NCBI GenBank assembly: GCA_025774615.1 | Contig: JALGVQ010000034.1 | Span: 1 to 16,994 of the forward strand | DNA: 16,994 nucleotides | Reading direction: 5' to 3' | Source: a bacterium | GTDB taxonomy: Bacteria; Blakebacterota; Blakebacteria; Blakebacterales; Blakebacteraceae | In this document: positions 1 through 6,885 of the stretch, piece by piece | How positions within the stretch are numbered: the first letter of the stretch is position 1 | Layout: every line of letters starts with the position of its first letter | Notes under the pieces: model-generated | What the model was told of the DNA's origin: nothing | The model's database searches: none | The model's input: the letters and a program-made list of their open reading frames with translations, nothing else | Program-made: the position numbers and the translations under genes

Positions 1-120
1 AATATGTGGGTGGGGGTGCGGACGGCCGTGCTCGACTACTTCCGTCGGACGACACTGGTCGACCTGGCAACCGCTGTGGAGGAGAAAAAGGCCCTTTCGC
101 CTGCCTCGATCAGCGATTAG
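1..120 (+). CDS. 3' end of an unrecognised protein (partial)
   Basis: Frame 1 is open from the window edge to a TAG at 118-120 and encodes about 39 C-terminal residues, including VLDYFRRTTLVDLATAVEEK. The segment has a mixed hydrophobic/charged composition compatible with the end of a soluble helical domain, but I recognise no family in so short a piece. The next gene starts 22 bp downstream on the same strand and has no obvious Shine-Dalgarno sequence or promoter of its own, so the two may be co-transcribed. The main support is that the frame runs to a stop immediately before an in-line gene. No function is proposed. Confidence 0.45.
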   Translation, partial: NMWVGVRTAVLDYFRRTTLVDLATAVEEKKALSPASISD

Positions 121-142
121 CCGGGTGGGCTGAATCCTTCTC

Positions 143-526
143 ATGGCTCTGATCCTCATCATCGATCGGGAAGTCGGTCCCGCTCTCGAACTCGCCGGCT
201 CGATGAAGAAGCGTGGATACGAGGTCGAACGTGTTCAGGATTCCCAGTCGACCTTCGATTTTCTCCGTCATCGTACTCCCCGCCTCTTTGTCCTTGATCT
301 GATGGCGGCAATCAGGGGAAAGCCGGGTGAGCAGCCCGAGGGTATACGACTGCTTGCCCAGCTCTACCTCGATCACCCCGAGATCCCGCTGGTGGTATAT
401 TCCCGATCCCGAAAATACCGACAGCAGTTCTGGTCGTGGGCCGCCGCGGCGCACATGGGTAAAAGGGACGGCCCCGATCCTCTTATCGATCTGATAGAGC
501 GGCTGTTGAGCGAAGAGGTTCCCTAG
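143..526 (+). CDS. Stand-alone response-regulator receiver (REC) domain protein
   Basis: This 127-residue protein has the length of a single CheY-like receiver domain and no output domain. Visible landmarks are the N-terminal strand with an acidic patch (LILIIDRE, D8 and E10; the usual second Asp is Arg9), the expected phosphoacceptor D52 in LFVLDL, the switch Ser87 in LVVYS, and the conserved Lys107 in the MGK turn. It would be a cytoplasmic phosphotransfer protein acting through protein-protein contact. It converges tail to tail with a sensor-kinase-like gene, and their stop codons share a CTAG. The kinase is the natural candidate partner, but convergent rather than operonic placement leaves this unproven. 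The ATG at 143 has only a weak upstream ribosome binding site. The family call is fairly secure; the pathway is unknown. Confidence 0.75.
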   Translation: MALILIIDREVGPALELAGSMKKRGYEVERVQDSQSTFDFLRHRTPRLFVLDLMAAIRGKPGEQPEGIRLLAQLYLDHPEIPLVVYSRSRKYRQQFWSWAAAAHMGKRDGPDPLIDLIERLLSEEVP

Positions 527-533
527 GGAACCT
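516..533. repeat. 18-bp perfect palindrome containing the stop codons of two convergent genes
   Basis: AGGTTCCCTAGGGAACCT is identical to its reverse complement. The central CTAG supplies TAG stops to both genes: 524-526 on plus and 523-525 on minus. In RNA it could fold as a seven-pair stem with a CTAG loop from either strand. No U-tract follows on either side, so calling it a bidirectional terminator is inference. Confidence 0.6.
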
Positions 534-1725
534 GTATCTGCAGGGGAAACCAGAGTCGCACCTTTGTGCCGCTGCCCAGGAGACTCGACAGGGTGAGACT
601 CCCGCCGTGTCTGCGAACACATCCCTCAGCCATCGCGAGTCCGAGACCGGGATGTTCCCCTGGTCGCTTTGTACTGAAGAAGGGCAGCATGGCCTGCCGG
701 AGTATCTCATCGGTCATCCCGACACCTTCATCGGTCACTGTTACCGAGATGCCGTTATCTTCCGGTTCGACCTCGATGGTGACCTCAGTTCCCTCAGGTG
801 CCGCTTCAAGGCCATTGCGCATCACTTCCATGAGGGCTGCGACCACCTGGATCCGATCCGCGATGAAGAGAGGAAGGCGTGTGGGGATCGATGCCGTGAG
901 CCGGACTCCATGGGATCGGTCCGGTTCCAGACGGCGAAGCGCTTCCGCGGCGCAATCTCCCATGCTGACCGATTCAGCAATCAGGGGAGCGTCTCCGCTG
1001 AAGGTCAGGAGGCGGGAGAGGAGTCCCGAGGTCCGGTTGAGTCCCTCCTCCACATAGCGGAGAAAGCGGAGCGATGGTTCCTCATCATCGAGGAGCCGGA
1101 TCGCCCGCTCCAGGGCTGGCAGGACTGTTGAGAGCCGCTCGTTGACCCGGCGGGCCAGACCGGCTGTGACCAGGTGAAGATCGGAGAGGTGGTGTAGTAT
1201 CTCTCCTTCCGCCCAGGGCGGGAGAGATTCCGCCGGCGTGGCGGCAGGCATCATCAGGTCGAGGAGTCTCGCCCACCTGGCCCATTCAAAGAGTAATGAA
1301 GAGGGGTCGGCCGGAATCCGGGGAAGATGAAGACAGAGGGACGCTGTCAGTGGTGGATCTCCCTCGCCGATCGGTATCACCGCCACACCTGCCGACCGGA
1401 GCCTGTCCTCCAGCAGAGGGATCGGATGGATGTCGAGGTCGACTGAGGGAGTACGGACGAACCGGATCACCCCCTCTTCTGCGGCTTTCCCGATCGCGCC
1501 ACCGGGGAAAGGAAGGAGCTCCCCGACCGGCAGGTCCGCCGGATCGGAAGCGATGAGACGCATCCCCTCATCCTCCTTCTGCCAGAGACAGATCGCCGAG
1601 GCTCCCGCCTGCCTCTTCAGGGTTGCCAGAAGAGCCTGGAAGAGGACAGGGTTGGCTGTGCCACGCACGGATCTCTCTCCTGTGGTGACCGGGTACCGGA
1701 TATTCTGAACTGGATCATCTGACAT
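523..1725 (-). CDS. GAF-type sensor histidine-kinase-like protein lacking the usual phosphoacceptor His
   Basis: The 400-residue protein has an N-terminal GAF-like sensor region (about residues 25-155), a helical dimerisation region (about 175-245) and a C-terminal HATPase domain (about 285-397). The ATPase motifs are intact: N box around N304 (EVMRNGLEAA), G1 box TDEGVGM (331-337), F box PFFSTKRPG, and G2 box PGLGLAMAEG (359-368). The helix that normally reads GxAHExNNPL reads GLARRVNERL (189-198), with Arg192 where the phosphorylated His is expected. There are no transmembrane segments, so the protein should be cytoplasmic. I chose ATG 1725 because the frame further upstream reads as non-conserved arginine-rich sequence; a weak GTGGAA lies seven bases before it. 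It converges on a receiver-domain gene. It may be a degenerate or allosteric kinase, or phosphorylate elsewhere (H178/H179 are nearby). Confidence 0.8.
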   Translation of the reverse strand: MSDDPVQNIRYPVTTGERSVRGTANPVLFQALLATLKRQAGASAICLWQKEDEGMRLIASDPADLPVGELLPFPGGAIGKAAEEGVIRFVRTPSVDLDIHPIPLLEDRLRSAGVAVIPIGEGDPPLTASLCLHLPRIPADPSSLLFEWARWARLLDLMMPAATPAESLPPWAEGEILHHLSDLHLVTAGLARRVNERLSTVLPALERAIRLLDDEEPSLRFLRYVEEGLNRTSGLLSRLLTFSGDAPLIAESVSMGDCAAEALRRLEPDRSHGVRLTASIPTRLPLFIADRIQVVAALMEVMRNGLEAAPEGTEVTIEVEPEDNGISVTVTDEGVGMTDEILRQAMLPFFSTKRPGEHPGLGLAMAEGCVRRHGGSLTLSSLLGSGTKVRLWFPLQIQVP

Positions 1726-1883
1726 CACCGTTCCACAATACACTCCTCGTCTGACTAGTGTACTGTCATGGTTGTTGCGTGACCGGGCACCAGATTCCTG
1801 CCTGCGGACAGGACGCCGTCCCTGCCTGATATCCCGGATGCAGCAGGAACGAGCGGTTTTCCACTGGTTGTGCGCAAATTGAT

Positions 1884-1911
1884 TTGACTGCACCAGATAT
1901 TGTGGTATAGT
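1884..1911 (+). promoter_or_regulatory. Sigma70-type promoter of nrdJ
   Basis: TTGACT (1884-1889) and TATAGT (1906-1911) are separated by 16 bp; each matches the consensus at 5 of 6 positions. Transcription would start near 1918, giving a leader of about 114 nt before the chosen nrdJ start. Confidence 0.65.
1890..1905 (+). promoter_or_regulatory. Putative NrdR box inside the nrdJ promoter spacer
   Basis: GCACCAGATATTGTGG matches the 16-bp NrdR consensus ACACWATATATWGTGT at 12 of 16 positions, including the CAC and GTG half-site cores at the correct distance and the ATAT centre. It exactly fills the gap between the -35 and -10 elements, where a bound repressor would block RNA polymerase. NrdR boxes usually occur in pairs about three helical turns apart. 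I found no convincing second box at plus or minus 31-32 bp, which lowers confidence. Confidence 0.55.
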
Positions 1912-2031
1912 CAGCCCTTCGCTTGCTACTCAGGAGTCTCTCAAACACTGAAGAACTGGGGTTTTGTCAGGGTTGTCGGGAATGATGTGGGTTTCTGCGG
2001 CAGTTGCATGACCAGAATCGGAGATATGTGG

Positions 2032-4839
2032 ATGAGTCCGGAAGCACAGACCAGAACGATCACCGAGCAAATGAAGAAGTTCGAAGAGAGCCGGTTCGCG
2101 AATCCATCACGGGCCGGTATTTCACTGTCACGGTTCTTCACGAAAGAAGGCATACACCCCTATGAGGAGGTGGCCTGGGAGAAGCGTGACGCAGTGATCA
2201 CCAACCACGCGGGTGACGTGATCTTCGAACAGAAGGACGTGGAGGTTCCCGAATCATGGTCGCAGCTGGCTACCAACGTGGTGGTCTCCAAATATTTCGC
2301 GGGACCGGGGAAGAACCTGCCGAGAGAATCCTCGATAAAGGAACTGATCGGTCGGATCAGCACGACCCTGGGGCGATGGGCGCGTGAGGATGACTACTTC
2401 AGCTCTGCAGAGAGTGCTGATGCATTCGAGGCGGAACTGACCCACCTCACACTCAATCAGTACATGGCCTTCAACAGCCCGGTCTGGTTCAACATGGGGG
2501 TGGAAGAGGTGCCGCAGTGTTCGGCCTGTTTCATCAACAGTGTCGAGGACTCGATGGAGTCGATCCTCGATCTGGCCAAGACCGAGGGACTCCTCTTCAA
2601 GTACGGATCAGGCACGGGATCGAATCTCTCCTCCCTGCGCTCTTCAAAGGAAAGACTCTCGGGGGGAGGGATCCCCTCAGGTCCGGTTTCCTTCATGAAG
2701 GGATACGATGCCTTCGCGGGAGTGATCAAGTCGGGAGGCAAGACCCGTCGAGCGGCCAAGATGGTGATCCTCAATGTCGATCATCCTGATGTACCGGAAT
2801 TCATCGAGTCGAAAGCGGCCGAGGAGCGGAAGGCATGGGCGCTGATCAATTCCGGGTATGATGACGCGATTGACGGCGAGGCATATGGTTCGGTCTTCTT
2901 CCAGAACGCGAATCATTCAGTACGGGTGACCGATGAGTTCATGCACGCCAACATGAACGACGAAGAATTCACCCTCAAGGCAGTCACGACCGGTGAAGCG
3001 ATCGAGAGCGTTCCTGCCCGGTCCCTGATGCGCCAGATGGCCGAGGCGTCCTGGCAGTGCGGTGATCCCGGGATCCAGTATGACACGACCATCAATGACT
3101 GGCACACCTGCGCCGGGACCGACCGGATCCATGCGAGCAATCCCTGCGCGGAGTATATGTTCCTGGATGATTCCGCCTGCAACCTGGCCAGTCTGAACCT
3201 GATGAAATTCCGCGAGGAGAATGGCGGATTCAACATCCCCGCCTTCATCCAGGCGGTACGGGTTACGATCATCGCCCAGGAGATCATCATCGACCGGGCG
3301 CACTATCCGCGAGAAAAGATAGCCCTCAACTCTTACGATTTCCGCCCCCTCGGTCTCGGGTACGCGAACCTCGGCGCACTTCTGATGAGCCGGGGGCAGG
3401 CCTACGATTCTGATGAGGGACGGAATTTCGCAGCGGCAATAACGAGCCTGCTGCACAGCACGGCCTACCTGGCGAGCGCTGAAATTGCTTCAAGCCACGC
3501 TCCCTTCGCCGGCTACCCGGAGAACGAGGAAAGCATGCTGCGGGTGGTCTCGAAGCACCGTGACGCGGCGCATCGGGTACCTGACGAAGGGGTTCCCGCT
3601 TCACTGCAGACCGCCCACCAGGAGATATGGAACCAGGTGGTCGATCTCGGTACCGAACATGGCTTCCGTAACGCGCAGGTGACCGTGCTGGCCCCGACAG
3701 GAACCATCGCCTTCATGATGGATTGTGACACGACCGGTGTTGAGCCCGACATCGCCCTGGTGAAGTACAAGAAGCTCGTGGGCGGAGGAATGCTCAAGAT
3801 CGTCAACCGCACGGTCCCGCTTGCGCTCGAGAGTCTCGGATACGCTCCCGATGAGCGTCGGGAGATCCTCGAATACATAGATGAGTTCGACACTATCGAA
3901 GGCGCGCCGGAACTGGCCAGCGAACACCTGTCGGTTTTCGACTGCGCCTTCAAACCGGCCGGTGGGGTGCGCAGCATCGAGTGGATGGGACATATCCGGA
4001 TGATGGGCGCGGTGCAGCCCTTCCTCTCCGGAGCCATCTCGAAGACCGTCAACATGCCGAACGAGAGTACGGTCGAAGAGATCGAGAGGGCATACCTTGA
4101 AGGATGGCGACTCGGTCTGAAAGCACTGGCGATCTACCGGGACGGATGCAAGTTCTCCCAGCCGCTGAACACCTCAGCGACGAGTGAACGGGAAGAAACA
4201 ACTTCCATCAGCAGGGTGAGCCCGCCGCGCCGGAGGCTGCCGGATGAGCGAAAGGCCATCACCCACAAGTTTACGGTCGGCAGTCACGAGGGGTACCTCA
4301 CGGTCGGGATGTATGAGGATGGAGAGCCTGGCGAGATCTTCATCGTCATGGCCAAAGAGGGATCGACCATCTCAGGTCTGATGGACACGATCGCCACGAT
4401 GATCAGCCTGACACTGCAGTACGGTGTTCCGCTTTCGGCGCTCGTGAACAAGTTCTCCCATGTGCGTTTCGAACCGGCCGGCTTCACCAAGAACAAGGAT
4501 ATCCCTCTCGCGAAATCGATCATCGACTACGTCTTCCGCTGGCTCGGTCTCAAGTTCCTGCCGATCGAGGAGCAGGGGGGAGGCATCGCAGTGAAGCGGG
4601 ATGAGAGCGATGCGGGCTCGGGCGAAAAGGCCGCCGAGGCAGCGCTTTCCACGGTCGATGAACTGCTGCAGATCGACCGGAGCGCGGGATTCCTGCCTCA
4701 GAACATGGAAGCGACCGACGTGAATCTGATCCAGTCGCAGTCGGATGCCCCGACGTGTCAGAACTGCGGCAGCATCATGGTTCGCAACGGCGCCTGCTAC
4801 AAGTGCCTCAACTGCGGGACGACGAGCGGCTGTTCCTAG
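2032..4839 (+). CDS. nrdJ: Vitamin B12-dependent (class II) ribonucleotide reductase
   Basis: The 935-residue cytoplasmic enzyme reduces ribonucleotides to deoxyribonucleotides, using adenosylcobalamin to generate the catalytic thiyl radical, and works with or without oxygen. Key residues are visible: the substrate-site disulfide cysteine in QCSACFIN (C163/C166 region), the thiyl-radical cysteine C372 in NPCAEYMF, its partner C383 in SACNLASLNL (same 11-residue spacing as in characterised NrdJ), and the phosphate-binding motif LAPTGTIAFMMD. The N-terminus starts directly with the NrdJ core (LSRFFTKEGIHPYEEV), so there is no ATP-cone. A TSCPD domain covers about 741-843, and a C-terminal zinc ribbon has C909, C912, C922, C925, C928 and C934. 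The start at 2032 follows GGAG (2020-2023) by eight bases; ATG 2026 is an alternative. The gene appears monocistronic, ending in a hairpin. Confidence 0.96.
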   Translation: MSPEAQTRTITEQMKKFEESRFANPSRAGISLSRFFTKEGIHPYEEVAWEKRDAVITNHAGDVIFEQKDVEVPESWSQLATNVVVSKYFAGPGKNLPRESSIKELIGRISTTLGRWAREDDYFSSAESADAFEAELTHLTLNQYMAFNSPVWFNMGVEEVPQCSACFINSVEDSMESILDLAKTEGLLFKYGSGTGSNLSSLRSSKERLSGGGIPSGPVSFMKGYDAFAGVIKSGGKTRRAAKMVILNVDHPDVPEFIESKAAEERKAWALINSGYDDAIDGEAYGSVFFQNANHSVRVTDEFMHANMNDEEFTLKAVTTGEAIESVPARSLMRQMAEASWQCGDPGIQYDTTINDWHTCAGTDRIHASNPCAEYMFLDDSACNLASLNLMKFREENGGFNIPAFIQAVRVTIIAQEIIIDRAHYPREKIALNSYDFRPLGLGYANLGALLMSRGQAYDSDEGRNFAAAITSLLHSTAYLASAEIASSHAPFAGYPENEESMLRVVSKHRDAAHRVPDEGVPASLQTAHQEIWNQVVDLGTEHGFRNAQVTVLAPTGTIAFMMDCDTTGVEPDIALVKYKKLVGGGMLKIVNRTVPLALESLGYAPDERREILEYIDEFDTIEGAPELASEHLSVFDCAFKPAGGVRSIEWMGHIRMMGAVQPFLSGAISKTVNMPNESTVEEIERAYLEGWRLGLKALAIYRDGCKFSQPLNTSATSEREETTSISRVSPPRRRLPDERKAITHKFTVGSHEGYLTVGMYEDGEPGEIFIVMAKEGSTISGLMDTIATMISLTLQYGVPLSALVNKFSHVRFEPAGFTKNKDIPLAKSIIDYVFRWLGLKFLPIEEQGGGIAVKRDESDAGSGEKAAEAALSTVDELLQIDRSAGFLPQNMEATDVNLIQSQSDAPTCQNCGSIMVRNGACYKCLNCGTTSGCS

Positions 4840-4865
4840 TGCCCTGTCACCTGACATGGCACTAG
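4836..4865. terminator. Hairpin overlapping the nrdJ stop codon, possibly bidirectional
   Basis: Arms CTAGTGCC (4836-4843) and GGCACTAG (4858-4865) are perfectly complementary. After one mismatch they continue inward as TGTCA/TGACA around a two-base loop. The TAG stop of nrdJ (4837-4839) lies in the left arm. No T-run follows, so it is not a textbook intrinsic terminator. It lies between two convergent genes, where a terminator or mRNA-end stabiliser is expected. Confidence 0.55.
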
Positions 4866-4887
4866 AAGCCTGTCGGGAGTGACCGGT

Positions 4888-5565
4888 TCAACCGATCGGT
4901 TCACCTTCGATCAGGTTCGACAACTCACGTGAGAGGGAGACCTCACCATCTTCGAGCCGGAGGTGGAGGGTGTCTCCCTCTTCTGTTTCCAGCATCAGCA
5001 CCTCGACTCCCGGCTTGAGTCCGAGGTCAGCCAGCTCAGTCAGGCTCACGGGGTCCTGTGCCAGGAGCCGGAAGATTCTGAATCTGGCCCCGGCTGCGGT
5101 ATCGGTCAGACGCCTGTCGGGAGTTTCGGGGAGTGCTCCATCGGCTGTCGGGATCGGGTCACCATGAGGGTCGTGGGTGGGGGATTCCAGGAGGATGTCG
5201 AGGTGCTCCACGAACTGATCTGAAACGGCATGTTCCAGGATCTCCGCTTCTTCGTGCACTTCATCCCATGCATAACCGAGATGATTCACCAGAAATAATT
5301 CTATCAGCCGGTGCCGGCGTACAAGTCTCAGCGCTTCCCGTGTCCCGCCGGGTGTAAGTGTGGCTCCATGATACCGTTCATGGTCGACCAGACCCGAATC
5401 GTTGAGTTTCACCAGCATGCCCGAGACACTCGGGGGTGAGACACCCAGCTGTCTTGCGAGATCACTGGTCGAGACCGGCTGACCGCCGCCGAGTGTCCAG
5501 ATCGCTTTCAGGTAGTCGCCGACCGAGTCGGAGATGGGACTGCGGTCACCCACGAGATTAGTCAT
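4888..5565 (-). CDS. DtxR/MntR-family metal-dependent transcriptional repressor
   Basis: The 225-residue protein has the long DtxR-type layout. It has an N-terminal winged helix (about 10-75; HTH in VSTSDLARQLGVSPPSVSG), a metal-binding dimerisation domain (about 76-150, ending in the family-typical HDPHGDPIP) and a C-terminal SH3/FeoA-like domain (about 155-225). Ligand positions by alignment are D17, H85, H104, E108, E111 and H112. D17 and E108 stand where DtxR has Met10 and Cys102 but where MntR has Asp8 and Glu99, which favours manganese sensing over iron. The start at 5565 gives the typical MxxxxxxSPISDSVGDYL N-terminus. A palindromic operator covers this start, pointing to autoregulation. 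No metal transporter lies in the window, so the regulon is elsewhere or includes the divergent gene. Confidence 0.9.
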   Translation of the reverse strand: MTNLVGDRSPISDSVGDYLKAIWTLGGGQPVSTSDLARQLGVSPPSVSGMLVKLNDSGLVDHERYHGATLTPGGTREALRLVRRHRLIELFLVNHLGYAWDEVHEEAEILEHAVSDQFVEHLDILLESPTHDPHGDPIPTADGALPETPDRRLTDTAAGARFRIFRLLAQDPVSLTELADLGLKPGVEVLMLETEEGDTLHLRLEDGEVSLSRELSNLIEGEPIG

Positions 5566-5571
5566 GCCTAA
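5558..5571. promoter_or_regulatory. Putative DtxR/MntR-type operator over the regulator start codon
   Basis: TTAGTCATGCCTAA is an inverted repeat with a single mismatch (ideal TTAGGCATGCCTAA) and resembles the TTAGG..CCTAA half-sites of DtxR/IdeR-class operators. It spans the ATG (5563-5565, minus strand) and abuts the predicted -10, so binding would block initiation. Confidence 0.5.
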
Positions 5572-5601
5572 ATTAAAGACCTGTTCAGGAGGGCCAGTCA
5601 A
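5572..5601 (-). promoter_or_regulatory. Promoter of the DtxR/MntR-like gene, predicted leaderless
   Basis: On the minus strand, TTGACT (plus 5596-5601) is followed after 18 bp by TTTAAT (plus 5572-5577). Only six bases separate the -10 from the ATG, so transcription should begin at or next to the start codon. No Shine-Dalgarno sequence could then be present. Confidence 0.5.
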
Positions 5602-5704
5602 GGAGGAAGGGATCGGGTCGACCTGGAAGCAGGGATCGGGGCAACTTGACGTCTCATGTCGATACGCACTTGCCTCGATGGCCGAGATGTGCGAAAAAAA
5701 GGAT

Positions 5705-6196
5705 ATGGAAATCACTCCGAACTATCAGCAGGGCCACCTGGTGGTGGCTGCCGCCCGTATCCTCGAGCACGCGAACGAGAAACCTCCCACGATGGAGGAA
5801 ATCGGTGTCCTCCTCCATATCTCTCATGAAGTGGTGGGGGTGGTGGCCAGGGCGCTCGAGAGTCACGGTATCGTGAAGATCCACAAGACTCCCTTCGACA
5901 CCCGGGTCGAGGTTGCCGATCACACGCTTCTCGAGGACCTCCCGCGTGAGGATACCGGGGCCGCCATGAGAGAGGAACTGGTGGAATTCCAGCAGCGGTC
6001 GGAGGAGAAACAGGCTGAGATCGACAAGCTCTTCAGCGACGGAGAGTACCAGAAGAAACAGCAGGAGAAGCACGTGGGGCTCGACAAGCAGCTGAAGGAG
6101 TGGCAGCAGAAGCGGGCCATCAATCCCTTCGATGGAACAGCATCGACTGATGCGGATGAGGGAGAAGATGATGGAGGGGATGAAGAAGAGAAGTGA
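5705..6196 (+). CDS. Small winged-helix protein with coiled-coil and acidic tail, function unknown
   Basis: The 163-residue protein begins with a winged-helix/HTH-like domain: helices about 8-22, 29-37 (TMEEIGVLLHIS) and 42-54 (EVVGVVARALESHG), with a wing at about 56-70 (IVKIHKTPFDTRVEV). A charged, glutamine-rich segment likely to form a coiled coil follows (about 85-138), then a very acidic tail (about 148-163). It is probably cytoplasmic and could bind DNA or another protein; I recognise no characterised family. The start is uncertain: ATG 5705 has an A-rich AAAAAAAGGA too close upstream, while in-frame ATGs at 5687 and 5678 would add 6 or 9 residues. It is divergent from the metalloregulator and precedes the antiporter operon, from which a separate promoter divides it. 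Confidence 0.7.
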   Translation: MEITPNYQQGHLVVAAARILEHANEKPPTMEEIGVLLHISHEVVGVVARALESHGIVKIHKTPFDTRVEVADHTLLEDLPREDTGAAMREELVEFQQRSEEKQAEIDKLFSDGEYQKKQQEKHVGLDKQLKEWQQKRAINPFDGTASTDADEGEDDGGDEEEK

Positions 6197-6254
6197 GGTT
6201 ACTACACCAGATAACCGCACTTGAGATTTATTTCACGATTCAGGGAATCAGCGC

Positions 6255-6282
6255 TTCACGTTGTCGGACAGAGCACTATATT
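6255..6282 (+). promoter_or_regulatory. Likely promoter of the mrp/mbh-type antiporter operon
   Basis: TTCACG (6255-6260) and TATATT (6277-6282) are spaced by 16 bp, with a good -10 and a weaker -35. A start near 6289 would leave a leader of about 100 nt. The leader begins with a strong but start-less AAGGAGG (6291-6297) and contains a six-pair stem ACGATC/GATCGT (6345-6350, 6361-6366). Confidence 0.4.
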
Positions 6283-6387
6283 AGCGCGTCAAGGAGGCTG
6301 GCCCTGTCTCCCCGGAAGTGATCGCTGAGAGAGTATTTCTTCAGACGATCGTGGCCTCAGGATCGTGAGAACGGACTTCATGAGCGA

Positions 6388-6885
6388 ATGATTCTGAAGA
6401 AAAATCCACTGCAACTGGCCATCGGGCTGTTCATCCTCCTGTTTATATTGTGGCTGCTCTCCTCCGGTCATTACACGACCCTGATCATCAGCTTCGGTGT
6501 TTTCTCCTGCGCTCTGGTAGTCTTCCTCTCCTGGAAGATGGAGATCATCGATTCTGAAGGAGTCCCGATCCATCTCATCGGCGGCGCGATCCGCTACGTC
6601 CCCTGGCTGATCTGGCAGATCATTCTCGCGAACATCGATGTCACGAAACGTGTCCTCCAGCCGAAAATGGACATCACTCCTCAGCTCATCGAGGTGGAGA
6701 CCAGCCAGAAGACCGACCTCGGCCGTGTGATCTACGCCAACTCCATCACGCTCACGCCGGGCACGGTCTCGATCCAGGTACATGAAGACAGGATCCTTGT
6801 GCACGCCATCGCAAAAGAAGTGGCAGAGGAACTGCAGAAGGGCGAGATGGACCGGCGGGTGACACGTATGGAGGGTCTCAGCTGA
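6388..6885 (+). CDS. mrpE: Na+/H+ antiporter subunit E (MrpE/MnhE/MbhA type)
   Basis: The 165-residue membrane protein belongs to the MnhE family (PF01899). Two hydrophobic helices are at about 8-26 and 30-48, with a third amphipathic segment in YVPWLIWQIILANIDV (70-85). The cytoplasmic C-terminal domain carries the family signature YANSITLTPGTVSIQV (116-131). Its length is normal for the family. In Mrp complexes this subunit is structural and needed for assembly. It is the first gene of a tightly packed ten-gene operon, as mbhA is in archaeal Mbh/Mrp clusters, and its TGA overlaps the ATG of mrpF by one base. ATG 6388 is the only sensible start, although its Shine-Dalgarno sequence is weak. 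Confidence 0.93.
   Translation: MILKKNPLQLAIGLFILLFILWLLSSGHYTTLIISFGVFSCALVVFLSWKMEIIDSEGVPIHLIGGAIRYVPWLIWQIILANIDVTKRVLQPKMDITPQLIEVETSQKTDLGRVIYANSITLTPGTVSIQVHEDRILVHAIAKEVAEELQKGEMDRRVTRMEGLS

Larger units (their letters stand above)
1726..2031. other. Divergent intergenic region between kinase-like gene and nrdJ
   Basis: This 306-bp region holds the nrdJ promoter and an NrdR-like box (entered separately) and then a leader of about 110 nt. The in-frame codons upstream of 2032 (from 1900) do not resemble ribonucleotide reductase and are treated as leader. I looked for a cobalamin riboswitch in the leader and saw no recognisable B12 box. No convincing promoter for the minus-strand kinase gene was found. 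Confidence 0.6.

Noticed and set aside
607-1131. 174-codon plus-strand frame opposite the kinase-like gene
   Set aside because: No domain is visible and the opposite strand encodes clear GAF/HATPase motifs.
1912-2031. Cobalamin riboswitch in the nrdJ leader
   Set aside because: A B12-dependent enzyme invites the idea, but I see no B12-box sequence or long conserved fold, and such riboswitches normally control the B12-independent alternatives or cobalamin transport and synthesis.
1900-2031. N-terminal extension of nrdJ from ATG 1900
   Set aside because: ATG 1900 lies inside the predicted promoter spacer, and the extra 44 residues do not resemble the family. ATG 2032 has a GGAG at proper spacing.
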